The translations under genes and the position numbers were made by a program. From Progne subis subis (taxonomy: Eukaryota; Chordata; Aves; Passeriformes; Hirundinidae), in assembly GCA_022316685.1 (NCBI GenBank), contig JAKJHU010000083.1, positions 1,984,001-2,048,000 of the forward strand: a stretch of DNA of 64,000 bases, in the 5' to 3' direction. Position 1 is the stretch's first letter; every line of letters begins with the position of its first letter. The notes under the pieces were generated by a model. It was not told the origin of the DNA. It searched no databases and worked only from the letters and a program-made list of their open reading frames with translations. This document shows positions 1 to 10,812 of this stretch, piece by piece.

Positions 1-1426
1 ATCTGAAAGAAAAACTGTGGAGCTTTCTGGACTATTTGAACAAAAGTGGTTTGGATCTGCAAACACAGAGCTTGTTGGAGAATTTAACTGTAACTGGAGC
101 AGGATTTTCCCTTTCTTCTATGGAAAGCAATGTATGGAAGACCATTTCTTATTCTTGGTGATGTTTCCAGTTGCATGAGAAAGGTGGTGACATAATCAAT
201 TCTGTAACTGATAAATCAGAGCCTTACAGTGAAGTTGGTGACTTGGACTAAATCTCCACAGAAACTTTTGAAGACCAAAAACCCCATTAATACTCTCCAA
301 GTAGATAAAGCAAATCAATTTTTGAGGATTTTCTAATTACTATTTGATATGGATATGAATTTGCACTGCATTGTTTCTCAGTGTAAATGCTTTGCAGAGT
401 TTGGTTTTTCTGCAGGGTTTTATTAACAGAGACCTGTTCTAGTCTGCATCCGAACTGCATTTCCAGTTCAGGCTCTCGGGGCGTGGAGGGTCAATATTTA
501 ATCTCATTAGGACCCTCAGGTAGGTCAGGATTTTGTACATCTCTGTGTTTTTGGCTCAGGAAGCAAAAATTCCTTGTGTTGAAGACACGGGTTGATCAGG
601 TTTGGCTTCCTTGTTAAACCAGGAGATTATGTGGCTTTGGGGCTTTTTTTTGTTTGTTTGTTTTTGGTTTTTGTTTTTTGTGCTTTTTTGGAAGAATATG
701 TTCAATTTATGAGAACAAGGTCTTAGAATCTCATTTTTGTAAACCTTCAAACAGAAGAGATGAGTGTATTTTTAACAGAAGTGTGGGATTCTTTTAACTT
801 AAATATCACCTAAAAACTGCCCTGATTCCCCAACTTTGTTCAAGGTCAGCTTTATTTTCACAGCTGCTCCTCATGTTACCAGAAATATTTCTCTCTGCTT
901 CACCAGCCTCAGATACCACATCATTTGACTGGTAATCAACATCTGCCTAATTTCAGCTGGGGAATAACACTGTCTTTATGCTCCAAAGCCTGTAGAACAA
1001 CATGCATGATGTTATTGTGGATTTCCACCTGTGGGGACACGGCCCCTCCTCGGGGTGGAAGGAACCCCACGTTGCTGAGATAGTTCTTAATGAGAAAGTC
1101 TGGGATTAAAGTTGGCACATTAATAGGATTAAGAGTTTGGCAACTTTTCACGGTCTCTGTTTTATACTATTTCATCTTTGTTTCTAAGCTTGAGTTTTGT
1201 TTCTCCCCTCAGTGTGTGTAGAAATGGTGTTTTTGAAGTGATGGGGTTTCATTTCCCAGAATTGCAACAAGCAATTTTAAATAAAAGTTACTCTGTTTTT
1301 TAGTTTTCTTCCCCTGAATTTAGAGCACATTCAGCAACAATTTGGTGTGACAGAGTTACTGCTAAGTCAGGCAACCAGCACAATGCTTCGGAAATTTCAT
1401 TTTACTACCCAGTAGCCAGCTCTGGG

Positions 1427-1430
<4 letters not shown>

Positions 1431-1471
<41 letters not shown>
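1431..1471. repeat. (TA)n microsatellite followed by oligo-T
   Basis: Thirteen uninterrupted TA units at 1431-1456 followed by fifteen T. It is a simple repeat with no sign of function. Confidence 0.95.
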
Positions 1472-4400
1472 CACTAAAGCTAAATTATGTTACAGTTTTC
1501 AGCTATGTTCTAATTGACAGGAATGTGGTGCTTGGTGGCTTTGGCTCCTTAAAATCCCATCCTGTTGTTCAGTTTTGTGATGCCACCTCATTTTACAGCC
1601 ACAACTTTGAAGAGCTGGGAACACTGCCACGAAAATCCAGCGGGCAGAGGGAAGGAGAATGTCTGGGTTTTCCCAGACTGAGCCCCATTTTCATGCAGGA
1701 ATGGCAGAGTTCTGCACAGCACTCATCTACAGAACATTAGGGAATAATTTCTTAGAATTGCATGAGACTGGCAGTGGGATTCAAGGCTTGAATTCAGCAC
1801 TGAGAAGTGAGCTAGGAAACGAACTTTCCATCGGTTTTTTAAATGTTTTTCTAAAATGTTTGCTCCTATCCTAAACCCTCAAGTTGATCTAGGGTTACTT
1901 GCAGGTTTTTTTCAGGTCTTATTCTTTCCTATTCCCAAACAGGAAATGCAGGCTCAATCCTAGGAAGCTGTTTCATTAATATTTTAGTGAAATTTATTTT
2001 AACTATTCAGCTGCAAAAGGAAGGACTCAGTGACTTTCCCACAGCAGCATTCCAGGAATTCATTCAATGGGAATATTGAGGTTTTTCACTGGATATTCAG
2101 GCACAAATCCACTGAATTATAATCAGGGATTGACACCCGAGCATTCCTGCAGCCAGAGCAGCCAGGTTCTTCAGGATTTTTGCATTTTTTAAAGCACTGA
2201 GAAGTTTCAGGCTGTGATACCAAGCAATTTCTGTCTACTGCAATTATCCCTGAATTGCCATCCATGGGCATTTTTACCAATGATGGGCCTTTGCAGGGTG
2301 CCAGGTGTTTTTTCCTCTCTCTAAATTCATCAGCACTCCTTTAAACTAAACAACCACTTAGAATTCATGTTATCCAGTTTTTTAAAATTTTTATTTGAAA
2401 GTGTTATTAATAATGCATAAAAGACAGTAAGAACAATTAATTCATATTTCTTTTGTACTTGGAGAAGTAAAGAAAGCTGGTCCTCTTTTCTCTAACTGAG
2501 TTTGACAGGGCCAAAATAGATGAAAAATGTGTTGATTTCTCAATAATTTTTGGTGATGACCCTAACATTTGTCATATAACAAAGCATGGCTATAGGGAAG
2601 AATGATTGTGAATGATTCCTGCCCACCAGCGCTGTTTCCTGAGCACTGATGGGACACACAGGACCGGAATTCTTTTTTCCTCGTCTCCTTGCTGAGGAAA
2701 AGGCATGAGATTTCCTCATTTTCAGCCCCTCTGCACAAACCTACCAACATTAGTTTTGAGATTAATATAATTTTAGCTTGTTTTAAGAGGATTCATTGGT
2801 TCTGCAGATGGAACTGGCAGCAGCCTCCTCCAGTGGCACCAATGCTGCCCTTCCCACAAAAATCCTTGCAAGAACCACCCTCAGGTGGTTTTCTGCCTGT
2901 TCTTTGGGACGGAACTGGAACAGCACAGGCCCAGTGCAGAATTTCTGCCATCCAATTCCCAATTCTTGGAGCAGAATTTCAGGTTCCACTCCTGTGTGTG
3001 AGCCCTGAGGAATGGCAGCTGCACGTCCCTTCCTGGTCAGTGACAAGTGGCTCTGGAAATGTGCATTATTGCACCCTAGGGGAAGGAGGTGCTGTAAAGT
3101 GCTGGGATCTGCCTCTGCTTGGCAGGGCAGGAAGAGAAATGAGTTTTCCATGCTATGGAGAAGTCCAAAAGAGCTGTAGGAACTCGAGAATTCCATGAGC
3201 CCAGGTCAGGGGGTGTCTGGAAGCGTCACCCGTGACCCAGGATCCTGCCAGGAGCTGTCTTGTCCAAGGAAAAGCATCAGGAGCCCAGATTTTCAATAAG
3301 ATTCACAAAAACCTTCACAGGAAGCCAAGGTTTGGCACACCACTGTCCTTTGCCGGGGGGGGGAAGGGGGGGGCGTGTCACCGCTTGGATGGGCACTGTG
3401 TCCCCAAAGACATGCAGGGCAATGGCATCACTGCTAAATTTGGTGTCAAATCCCCCTGAAGGGGCTCAGCAGCCTGGACACATGGGGACCAGACATGCCC
3501 AGCCCCACTGCTCCCTGCCAGTGAGGACAGCACAAGAAAATAACAATCAAACACTGACTTTCACCTGTCCTCTCCTCCCTCAGAACGAGCACCAGCCCCA
3601 TTTCCAATGCATTCCCCAAAGCTTATTTTTCCCACCAGGCAAAAATGACTTCCCACCTAATCATGTGCAAATGAACCCATTCCAGCTCTGAACTCGATAT
3701 TGCAAGGCAGAGAGGCAAAATTGTGGGACCCCGAGCCATGAAAGTTTTCATTTGAAACTCAGTAATAAAGAAATAGCATATTGTGATTATCTCCCAGAAG
3801 AGCTGACCCTGAAAACTTCATTCTGGCGCATTTAAAGACAATTGTTATGTTTAAATGTGATTAAAATTTAATATGTCATCTGGCACATCTTTACAATGCT
3901 TGATCTTGGTGATCTTGGGAGATTTTAATGGGCTGAAAATGCTGCCAAGCTCCAGCTGTAAAGTTTCCATCTGATTTTGAAATGTGCCACTCTTCTCCCA
4001 AGCTGCAGAACTGTTTTCTGAAGCTATATTATATATGTGTATGCATTTAAAACCTGTTAGTCATTGCTGGTCAGTAAAAATATAATTTTCAATATATTTT
4101 TAAGAAAAAAACAGTTTAAGTCAGAAAGAGTACAACCAGGTTTGAAGGGAACTGCTGTTACAGAACTAAAAAATGTGAAGTATTTACATATTTCTCCTAC
4201 TGTCCAAGAAATAGCCCAAGGGGAAAAAACAGCATGGATTTAAAGTGCCAGACTTTAGAAAGGAATCAGTGTTGTCCATTCCCCATTTCCGTCTCCAGAT
4301 TGCCAGATTTGAAGCTCACATTGGTCCAGAATTGAGGCCAGGATGACAAATTCAGTGGCAAAAGGGAAATCTGTTACCTTGGCACTATCTGGTAAATTCA

Positions 4401-5890
4401 ATTGCATCCATGTTTCTCTCCAAAAAAGGCAATTTTCCAAAGAGTTTTCAAGTATTGGCTTGGCAGTCCAGGGCCTCACTACTGAATTCATTATCCAGCA
4501 CCTCCTCCCCACATCTTTTGGAGGGAGAAAACCTGGGCATTGTGGGCAGCGCTGATAATTAACCTGTTTAATTAAACCCCTCCATTCCCAGGGAAAGTCC
4601 TCTGGGAAAGCACAGGTGTTCTCTGGGGGCTGAAGGAACTCAGCACATTTTAGGAGGGACTCAGCACCATTTAGAAGAGCACAAGAGCGATGTGTCTCGA
4701 TTTTTGTATTAAAGGTGTGTACCTCAGGGTGCCAGGCACTCCCTACAAATGAGGAGTTACCTCGCTCTGCAGTGAAATTTAAAACTTCTGAGAAGCTCAT
4801 GGAAATGTCTCCAGTCTGTCCAAAATCACATCCTCTGAGGGCTCTGTGGGAAGATGGACCAACCCAAGGTCAGGTAAATGGCAGGACTGGCAGAGCACTC
4901 CTGGTTTGCCCTGGCAAATCCCACAGTTCTTCCCAGCCTGTAACACCTGCAGACCTCTGTGCCTATCCCTGATTTTCGGCAGGACCAGCAGCTCCCTCTG
5001 ACTCCCGCTCAGTCAGACATGCCCTGATCACTCTCAGGTTATTCAGGTTCTCTGCTACCTGTAGGCATTTAGAGCCACAAAAACTTCCTGGCAGTGGAGG
5101 ACAAAGTGTCACAGCACCAATCACCTTAACCAAATGCAAAGCAAAAGAGCTTCTCCAGATTTCATTAATTTCTGTGCTTGCTTGTCCTTGGATCTCTCAA
5201 AAATGCTGCTGCTGAGTGGCTTCACACATCCAATCAGAAGTTCAGGTAACTGTCAACTCAAGTCCCTCCACCTCCATCAAAGTCATGCTGGAGGAGATGA
5301 AAACATTCCCTTGATACAGTAGCTGAAGGACATGGGATGGTTGGTAGTTTCATGAGCAAGTTTGAGACTTTATCTCTGCTTTTACTGTGGAGTTTTGGGT
5401 CAGGGCATCTTTATTTTAATGAGACGTGCTAGGAAATACTGCGAGGAAATCCTTGGCTGTGTTTGTGGCTACATTGGATGAACTCAATGAATTAATGAAT
5501 TTAATAACCAAAGAAGCAGAACACTCTCAGCATGTGGCCGGGGGCCAGGTGGCCCTGAGGTCCCCAAGGCCAAAGGTGTGTCCCCGAGGTCACAGGTGTG
5601 TCCCCCAGGCCGCTGTGGACGCGCAGCCCCAATTCCCAGGGTGTGAGCAGTGCCTGGCCAGGGCTCCAGCCCGGGGTGCCCCTTCCTGCCAGGCACAGCT
5701 CCTCTCCTGGGCACAAAGGCTGCTGGCACCAGCCTGGGGGAGCTGCTTTGCCAAGCTGCTGCCTGGAGCTTCCTCTCACATGGGACAGCTCCACTCCAGC
5801 TCCTTCCCAGGGATTTTACTCCCTTCATGCAGAATGTTGTGGCCAAAGCACAGCCAGGAATTCAGCCATGAATGCTCAGAGCAGGTTTTA

Positions 5891-5913
5891 TGTATGTGTG
5901 TGTGTGTGTGTGC
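5891..5913. repeat. (TG)n microsatellite
   Basis: About eleven TG units with one TA interruption at the left end, bordered by GCGAATG. It is an ordinary dinucleotide microsatellite in the intron. Confidence 0.9.
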
Positions 5914-7059
5914 GAATGTATACACAAAAATATGTGTGCACTTATGGATCTGAACAGTTTCCTTCAGCTCCTGTTTTATAATATACAGGAATGGTATTTT
6001 AAAAGTATAGATAGGGAACAAAGGGATCCTTGACATAAACATTCCTCAGCCAAAAGAGGAAGTTTACTTGGATAGGAATATTTATAGGAGTGAGAGCTTG
6101 AGCATCAAGTTCAAACATTGTGACATGAAACTATCTTCAGTATTTAAGTAAAAAGTAGCATTGTATAGATCCTATTTGTCAAATACATCTAAGAAATGAG
6201 TAAATATTATCTGTATCACCATAATGGCTTCCCAGTGAATGAAAATATTCATTAGGGTGGCCCATAATCAACATTTTGAGTTTCCTCTGTACTATAAAAT
6301 CATTAATTTTGGAAAATTTTACATTAAATCTGTTGAAAAGCTGTCACTTTCTCACGCACAGTTAAATGCACACACATTTAGTTGTAGCACAACTTTTATT
6401 TCCTTTCACTCCCTAAAAACCCCCAAGCGTGTAATGCCTGGTGGAGGCACCTCCATGAAAGAGATTGCTAAACACGGGCAGATTAAAAACCAATTTAACT
6501 GATGGCCACAAACAGAGCTCAGAGTTTGTCATGGCCACAAAGATTTTCTGTCAGGGCATAAAAGCAATGAATCAGTATGCAGAAGGTATTGCCTGCCCCT
6601 TAGAGATGCTAATTCTGTGGCACTTTGGAAACTCATGTTCTACATTTACTGCTCACACCCCATGGAAGCTAACCAGCCTTAGCCTGAGCTAATGAAATCA
6701 AAAGGCTGAAAAATGTCACATTTTCTCAGAATGTCACATTTTCTCATCCCCCTGCAGCCTAAGTTTGGGATCTTTGTGCTCTTTCTATGAGTTGTTTGAC
6801 AACCACGGTGCTGTCTGGCTGTCGCAAGACACAATTGCCCCAAAACTGGAGAGTTACTGTTCGCACAGAGCTGCTGCAATCAGTTCATCTGCAGGAAATA
6901 AAGGGCTGATCACTTTCCTGCCCCAGAAAATGACAGAAAACACCAAGAATAAATTAAAGAAAGTATAGAACAGCAGAAAAAAGCTCAAAAGTTTCAGCAA
7001 GTTAGCACTGGGGACTTACATTTTGTGGCCCTTTGGGTTTTTTGTGTTTGTTTTGTTTT

Positions 7060-7635
7060 TCCCTGAAGTGCTATAAAAATATCTATATGAGCAGATTATA
7101 CATTGCATATTTAGATATTATATTTTATATACAGCAGATGGAATATTTTATATATAACAGATACTGCTCTACATATAGTAGTAGATATTTGAAAGCTCAT
7201 GTATTCTCTAAGTTAGGTCCTCATATGCAAATCTATAAAATCTATAAAACCTGTAAAAACTAAAAATATGAGATATATAAAATCTATGAAATCTGTAAGA
7301 TCGATAAAGTTTAGAAAACAAATGAAAAATATAAATATGCATTATATAATATATAAAGCATATAACACACATAGAAAATATCTTTAAATGGTGATATCTC
7401 TAAAACTGATAACAAGTATAACATATATAATATGGTTAATACGGATAATATGGATAATATTGAAATTATATTATATTATATTTACATAATATTACATATA
7501 TATGATATGTGTAATATTATATATGTAATATTATATATTATATAAAATACTACATATTACATATAAATATATATGTAATATTACATATAAAATATTATAT
7601 ATTTTATATATAGAATATATAAAGAGATGTTAAAA

Positions 7636-7671
<36 letters not shown>
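7060..7671. repeat. AT-rich, inverted-repeat-rich block ending in A31
   Basis: About 600 bp of nearly pure A and T with many near-palindromic strings of the type TAATATTACATATA and TATATGTAATATTA, so both strands can fold into hairpins. It ends in 31 consecutive A (7641-7671). The GC-rich TIMP4 CpG island begins only about 65 bp beyond the poly-A, making this one of the sharpest composition changes in the window. In TIMP4 orientation it starts about 160 bp inside intron 1. The poly-A could be the tail of an old retrocopy, but no body was recognised. Confidence 0.85.
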
Positions 7672-7673
<2 letters not shown>

Positions 7674-7833
7674 AAGCCACTCTCCAACCCAGTCATCCCA
7701 CCAATTTAGAACCACAAACCCTCCTCCGGAGCAACCCCTGGCAGCTATTTCCCCGCGGAAGGAGCGGCTCCGAGCCGCCTCCATGCGCGTTTTTCCCCAT
7801 TCCCGGCTGCAGAAGGTCCCAGGGGGCACTCAC

Positions 7834-7984
7834 CGAGCGCAGCATCGCACAGCAGCTGCTGCGGGTGCGCGGGGGCGCAGCTGCAGGCGGACACGGCCGC
7901 GGGCAGCGCCAGCGCCAGCGCCAGCACCAGCGCTGCCCCTCGGCCCCCGGCGCTGCCGGGGCTCCCGCTGCCCGCTCTCCTCAT
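7834..7984 (-). CDS. TIMP4: TIMP4 exon 1 (signal peptide and mature N-terminus), partial gene
   Basis: Tissue inhibitor of metalloproteinases 4, a secreted inhibitor of matrix metalloproteinases. The ATG is at 7984-7982. A signal peptide of about 33 residues has a hydrophobic core of alternating Ala and Leu and ends PAAVSA. The mature chain then starts CSCAPAHPQQ, the TIMP signature in which the N-terminal Cys chelates the catalytic zinc of the target protease. The CAPAHPQQ string matches TIMP4 rather than TIMP3. The exon ends after one base of a codon at GTGAGT (donor 7833-7828), which is the conserved phase before the expected Val of VIRAK. Length is 151 nt. The gene lies antisense inside a SYN2 intron, as in mammals. 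Exons 2-5 are not in view. An in-frame ATG at 8125 is rejected because it lies next to the TATA box, probably upstream of transcription start. Confidence 0.9.
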
Positions 7985-8047
7985 GCTCCGCGCGGCCGAA
8001 AGTCTCTCGCCGAGCTGCGCACGCCCGCAGCGGTGTCCCGGCACGGA

Positions 8048-8091
8048 GATGCTCGCTCGGAGGTGATGCTCGCTCGGAGGTGATGCTCGCT
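8048..8091 (-). repeat. 17-bp tandem repeat in the TIMP4 5'UTR
   Basis: Two perfect 17-bp copies (8048-8064 and 8065-8081) and a 10-bp partial third. On the TIMP4 strand the unit reads ACCTCCGAGCGAGCATC. It lies between the predicted transcription start and the ATG, so it would be transcribed. Confidence 0.9.
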
Positions 8092-8133
8092 GCCGGTGCT
8101 CGCTGGCTCCAAATCGCCCTGACATGGGACTCT

Positions 8134-8199
8134 GTTATTTATGGCCCCGGCGCCGAGCCCCGGCTCCGCCTTCCCGCGGTTCAAAGCTCATTTATTGGT
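8134..8199 (-). promoter_or_regulatory. TIMP4: TIMP4 core promoter: TATA-like box and CCAAT box
   Basis: Read on the minus strand, CATAAATAAC at 8143-8134 is a TATA-like box about 150 nt upstream of the TIMP4 ATG. CCAAT at 8199-8195 lies about 50 bp further upstream. This spacing predicts transcription start near 8105-8112 and a 5'UTR of about 125 nt. GC-rich, Sp1-like sequence lies between the two boxes. This is motif reading only. Confidence 0.55.
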
Positions 8200-10350
8200 G
8201 ACATCGTCCCAAAGAAGCTCGGCCGGCGGCGCGGGAGTGGAAATGTTAATCACCTTCCACAAACCCAGCTTTTACGCGGATCCGGAGCTGATTTTCTGAG
8301 CGATTTATCTCGTTCGAGTTAAGTTTGCTTCCAGTTTGGATTGAAAAGCCGGCCCTGCGATCTTATTTTGGGCGAGTAAACAAGGCTGTCCTGTTTTCAG
8401 CTCCGTTTGCATTCGCAGACCCCGATCTTCCCCTGCGCTTCTGGACATTTTCTTGAACTGCCGTCCCTGTTCACAGGCTGGACAGAACTTCATTCATGGA
8501 AAGGAAACCTCTCAATGCTCTGCTTGTGAGCCTCCAACAATCGCTGGTTACAGGCAATAACGACTTACAAACAAAAGGCCGCAAGAAAAGGCGTTTCAAC
8601 AAAGTTATTTCATTGCAGATTTAATTTAGAATAGCAAGGAAAAACGTCCCGGTGGTGCGTTTTGGAGGCGCAGCTCTTTCCCTGCATTCCTTATTAATGC
8701 AAATCCTGCTCAGCACAGAGCCGTGCCTGTATTTCCTGGCTGGCGTTGGAAGTAGAATACAGACATAAATGCAGAGTTCAGAAATCCTTTTCACCTTCAG
8801 AGCTTTGGTTGCTGCGGCAATCTGGGTGTGTGTAACCTCTGGGCACCCTCTTTTTATACAGAAAAACGCTTCATGAGGAAGCAACCCAAGGTTTGATTAG
8901 AGAGTAATAAAGAACATCTCTGGATTGGCATGCAGGACAGGGCTGCTTAAACAATTCTGTGTTTTGTCACAACTCAAATCAAGCCTAGGAATTGAAAATT
9001 CATTAATATGACCTGAACCATTCCAATCCAGGCTCATGAAAATGTATTTTGTTGAGGCTGATATTTAAGTGTGCCCAAAGTAGCTTGTTACTTTTAGAGA
9101 GAAGTGTTCATGTTTTACAGCAGCAGATTTATTTCATTTCTGAGCAGTTATACAAATATTAGTGCTCCGATTCTTTTTCTTTTTAATTCCCATCCCCTTC
9201 AAGACACACTCTGTCTGTTAGGGAAAAAACCACAAATATTCAGAATTATTAGAGTGGTCTAGTTTTTTAGCCTTCAGATCCACAGCGAACACTGAGCCAG
9301 GAGTCCTGTACAAAATGTCCTGATTTCATGCAGCCATGCTTGAATTTTTATTTTTTTTCTTACTTCTCCAGTCTAAAGTTTTGGCTTCAAATCATAAGCT
9401 TGGATCCAAGCCCAGGACTAACACCTGAAAATAATTTAGACCTGTGAACATCTCTGCTCTTACCTAGAAGAATTGGACGTCTTTTATGTGAGGGTAAAGA
9501 TGAAAAAGGCTGGACAGGGAGTTCAGGCAGGTGTGTCAGGGCCTCTGGGATCAGCACCTCGGGCACTGTCGGTTCTCAAACCTCACTTAGGGCAGTAGGA
9601 CTGGGAAGGGATGGAGGAATTAATTGGGAACCATGGATTGGTTCCCATAGGACATCACAGGGCTGCTGTTATAGAGCATCAAAATAGACCAATTTGATCA
9701 AATTCAATATAAAATTCAATTCACAACATTCAGGTAATAAAGAAATACGTTGGGCAAACACTCTTCCCTATCGGTCCCTAAGGCACATTTTGTCCAGGAT
9801 TCTCCAGAACAACATGTCCAGCTGTGTTCTGGGTGTCTTTTCCATCCACAATCAAACTAATTATGTAATCAAATTAATGATATAATTAATAAAAGTATAT
9901 TATGCTCAGAACAAAATTTAAAAATTTTATGCCAAGTTGAAAATCAGTTGTCCATTATCTTCTAGATATAGAAGAAAATGAAATACTTTCAACTGAACAT
10001 GCAGAAGGCAAAAATGCTGAAACTAAATCTCATATTTGTCAGGGCCTTGTTATTTTTTCCAATGATTAGTATCCACCAACAGCAATGTGGGCATTGATTA
10101 CCATCACTGATTGCCTTCTAACAACCCCCAGAGTCCTGCACTAAATCCACTGGGCTGCTGCTGCTGCTGGATGGTTCCCCTGAAGCCCAGAGTTCGGGAT
10201 ATTTTGACTTCTGGAGGTGCCAGGGGATGGATGAACGAGGGACACCATCCTGAGCTGGGGTGGGGAGGGGCAGCTCTGCTAGGGCAGCTCTGCTCCAAGG
10301 TGTTCTTCTGCCCTTCCCCACCCCGCCCATCCCCTCCTCATACTCAGCCT

Positions 10351-10712
10351 TTGGCTGCAGGAGAACCCAGAGCCAGGGATAACCCAGAGCTGGGAAAAAT
10401 CCAGAACTGAGGAAAACTCAGGATTTCAGGATAACCTAGAGCTGAGGATAACCCAGGACTGGGAATAACCCAGAACTGAAGAAAACTCAGGATTTCAGGA
10501 TAACCCAGGGCTGCAGGAAAATCCAGGGCTGCAGATAACCCAGGGCTGGGGATAACCCAAGGGCTGGTGATAACCCAGGATTTCAGGATAACCCAGGGCT
10601 GCAGGAAAATCCAGGGCTGGGGATAACCCAGGATTTTGGGAGAACCCAGGATTTCAGGATAACTCAGAGCTGAGGAAAACTCAGGATTCAGGATATTCCA
10701 TAGCTGCAGGAT
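10351..10712. repeat. Degenerate GATAACCCAG(G/A)GCTG minisatellite
   Basis: About 20 imperfect copies of a 17-18 bp unit around GGATAACCCAGGGCTGCA. Variants are AAAATCCAGGGCTG, AAAACTCAGGATTTCA and GATAACCCAGAGCTGG. Units alternate between GGGCTG and GATTTCA cores, giving a higher-order pattern. The minus strand stays open for 153 codons, but its product is only the repeat read as Pro/Leu/Ser/Trp-rich sequence, not a gene. Confidence 0.85.
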
Positions 10713-10779
10713 AACCCCTTGTGCCTGGCTGTGCTGGGATTTTCTCCGGTCACTGCTGTCTGCCCTCTTCAGCCCTTCA

Positions 10780-10812
10780 CCCCCCCACCCCCCCCCCCCC
10801 CCCACCCCTCCC
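10780..10812. repeat. Poly-C tract
   Basis: A run of C broken only by two A, about 30 bp long, just after the minisatellite. On the minus strand it is a poly-G run that could form a quadruplex. Confidence 0.9.

Larger units (their letters stand above)
1..7733. other. Intronic DNA: SYN2 intron 5 and TIMP4 intron 1 (overlapping)
   Basis: No exon recognised on either strand. Because TIMP4 runs leftward from its exon 1 at 7.98 kb, exons 2-5 would be expected here or further left. I looked on the minus strand for the peptides expected of TIMP exons (VIRAK start, CNYIEPWE, CLWTDW, VDGTC) and did not find them, so intron 1 is probably longer than this stretch. The DNA is mixed: a GC-rich patch at about 5535-5830, a G-rich run at 3355-3374, small AT and TG microsatellites, and an AT-rich block at the right end. 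Short open frames here have no recognisable domains. Confidence 0.6.
7735..8480. promoter_or_regulatory. TIMP4: CpG island over the TIMP4 promoter and exon 1
   Basis: G+C and CpG density rise sharply against AT-rich flanks. CpGs are densest between about 7860 and 8260. The island contains the TIMP4 first coding exon, its 5'UTR and a TATA/CCAAT arrangement, all on the minus strand. Long open frames on the plus strand here are by-products of the GC-rich composition. The boundaries are judged by eye. Confidence 0.75.

Noticed and set aside
936..1151. 71-codon minus-strand frame that looks protein-like
   Set aside because: No family recognised, no splice logic, and length within chance expectation.
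4801..4840. Minus-strand FWTDW peptide resembling the TIMP C-terminal exon (CLWTDW)
   Set aside because: Only the short WTDW core agrees. The flanking residues, the Cys pattern and the following frame do not match a TIMP exon, so I treat it as chance.
7985..8125. 47-codon in-frame upstream extension of TIMP4
   Set aside because: The upstream ATG at 8125 lies about 10 bp from the TATA-like box, probably before the transcription start. The ATG at 7984 gives a normal signal peptide ending PAAVSA before CSC.
7627..8322. 231-codon open frame on the plus strand across the TIMP4 CpG island
   Set aside because: It begins in a poly-A run and is antisense to TIMP4 exon 1 and its promoter. Its Arg/Ala/Pro-rich product follows from GC-rich DNA with few stop codons.
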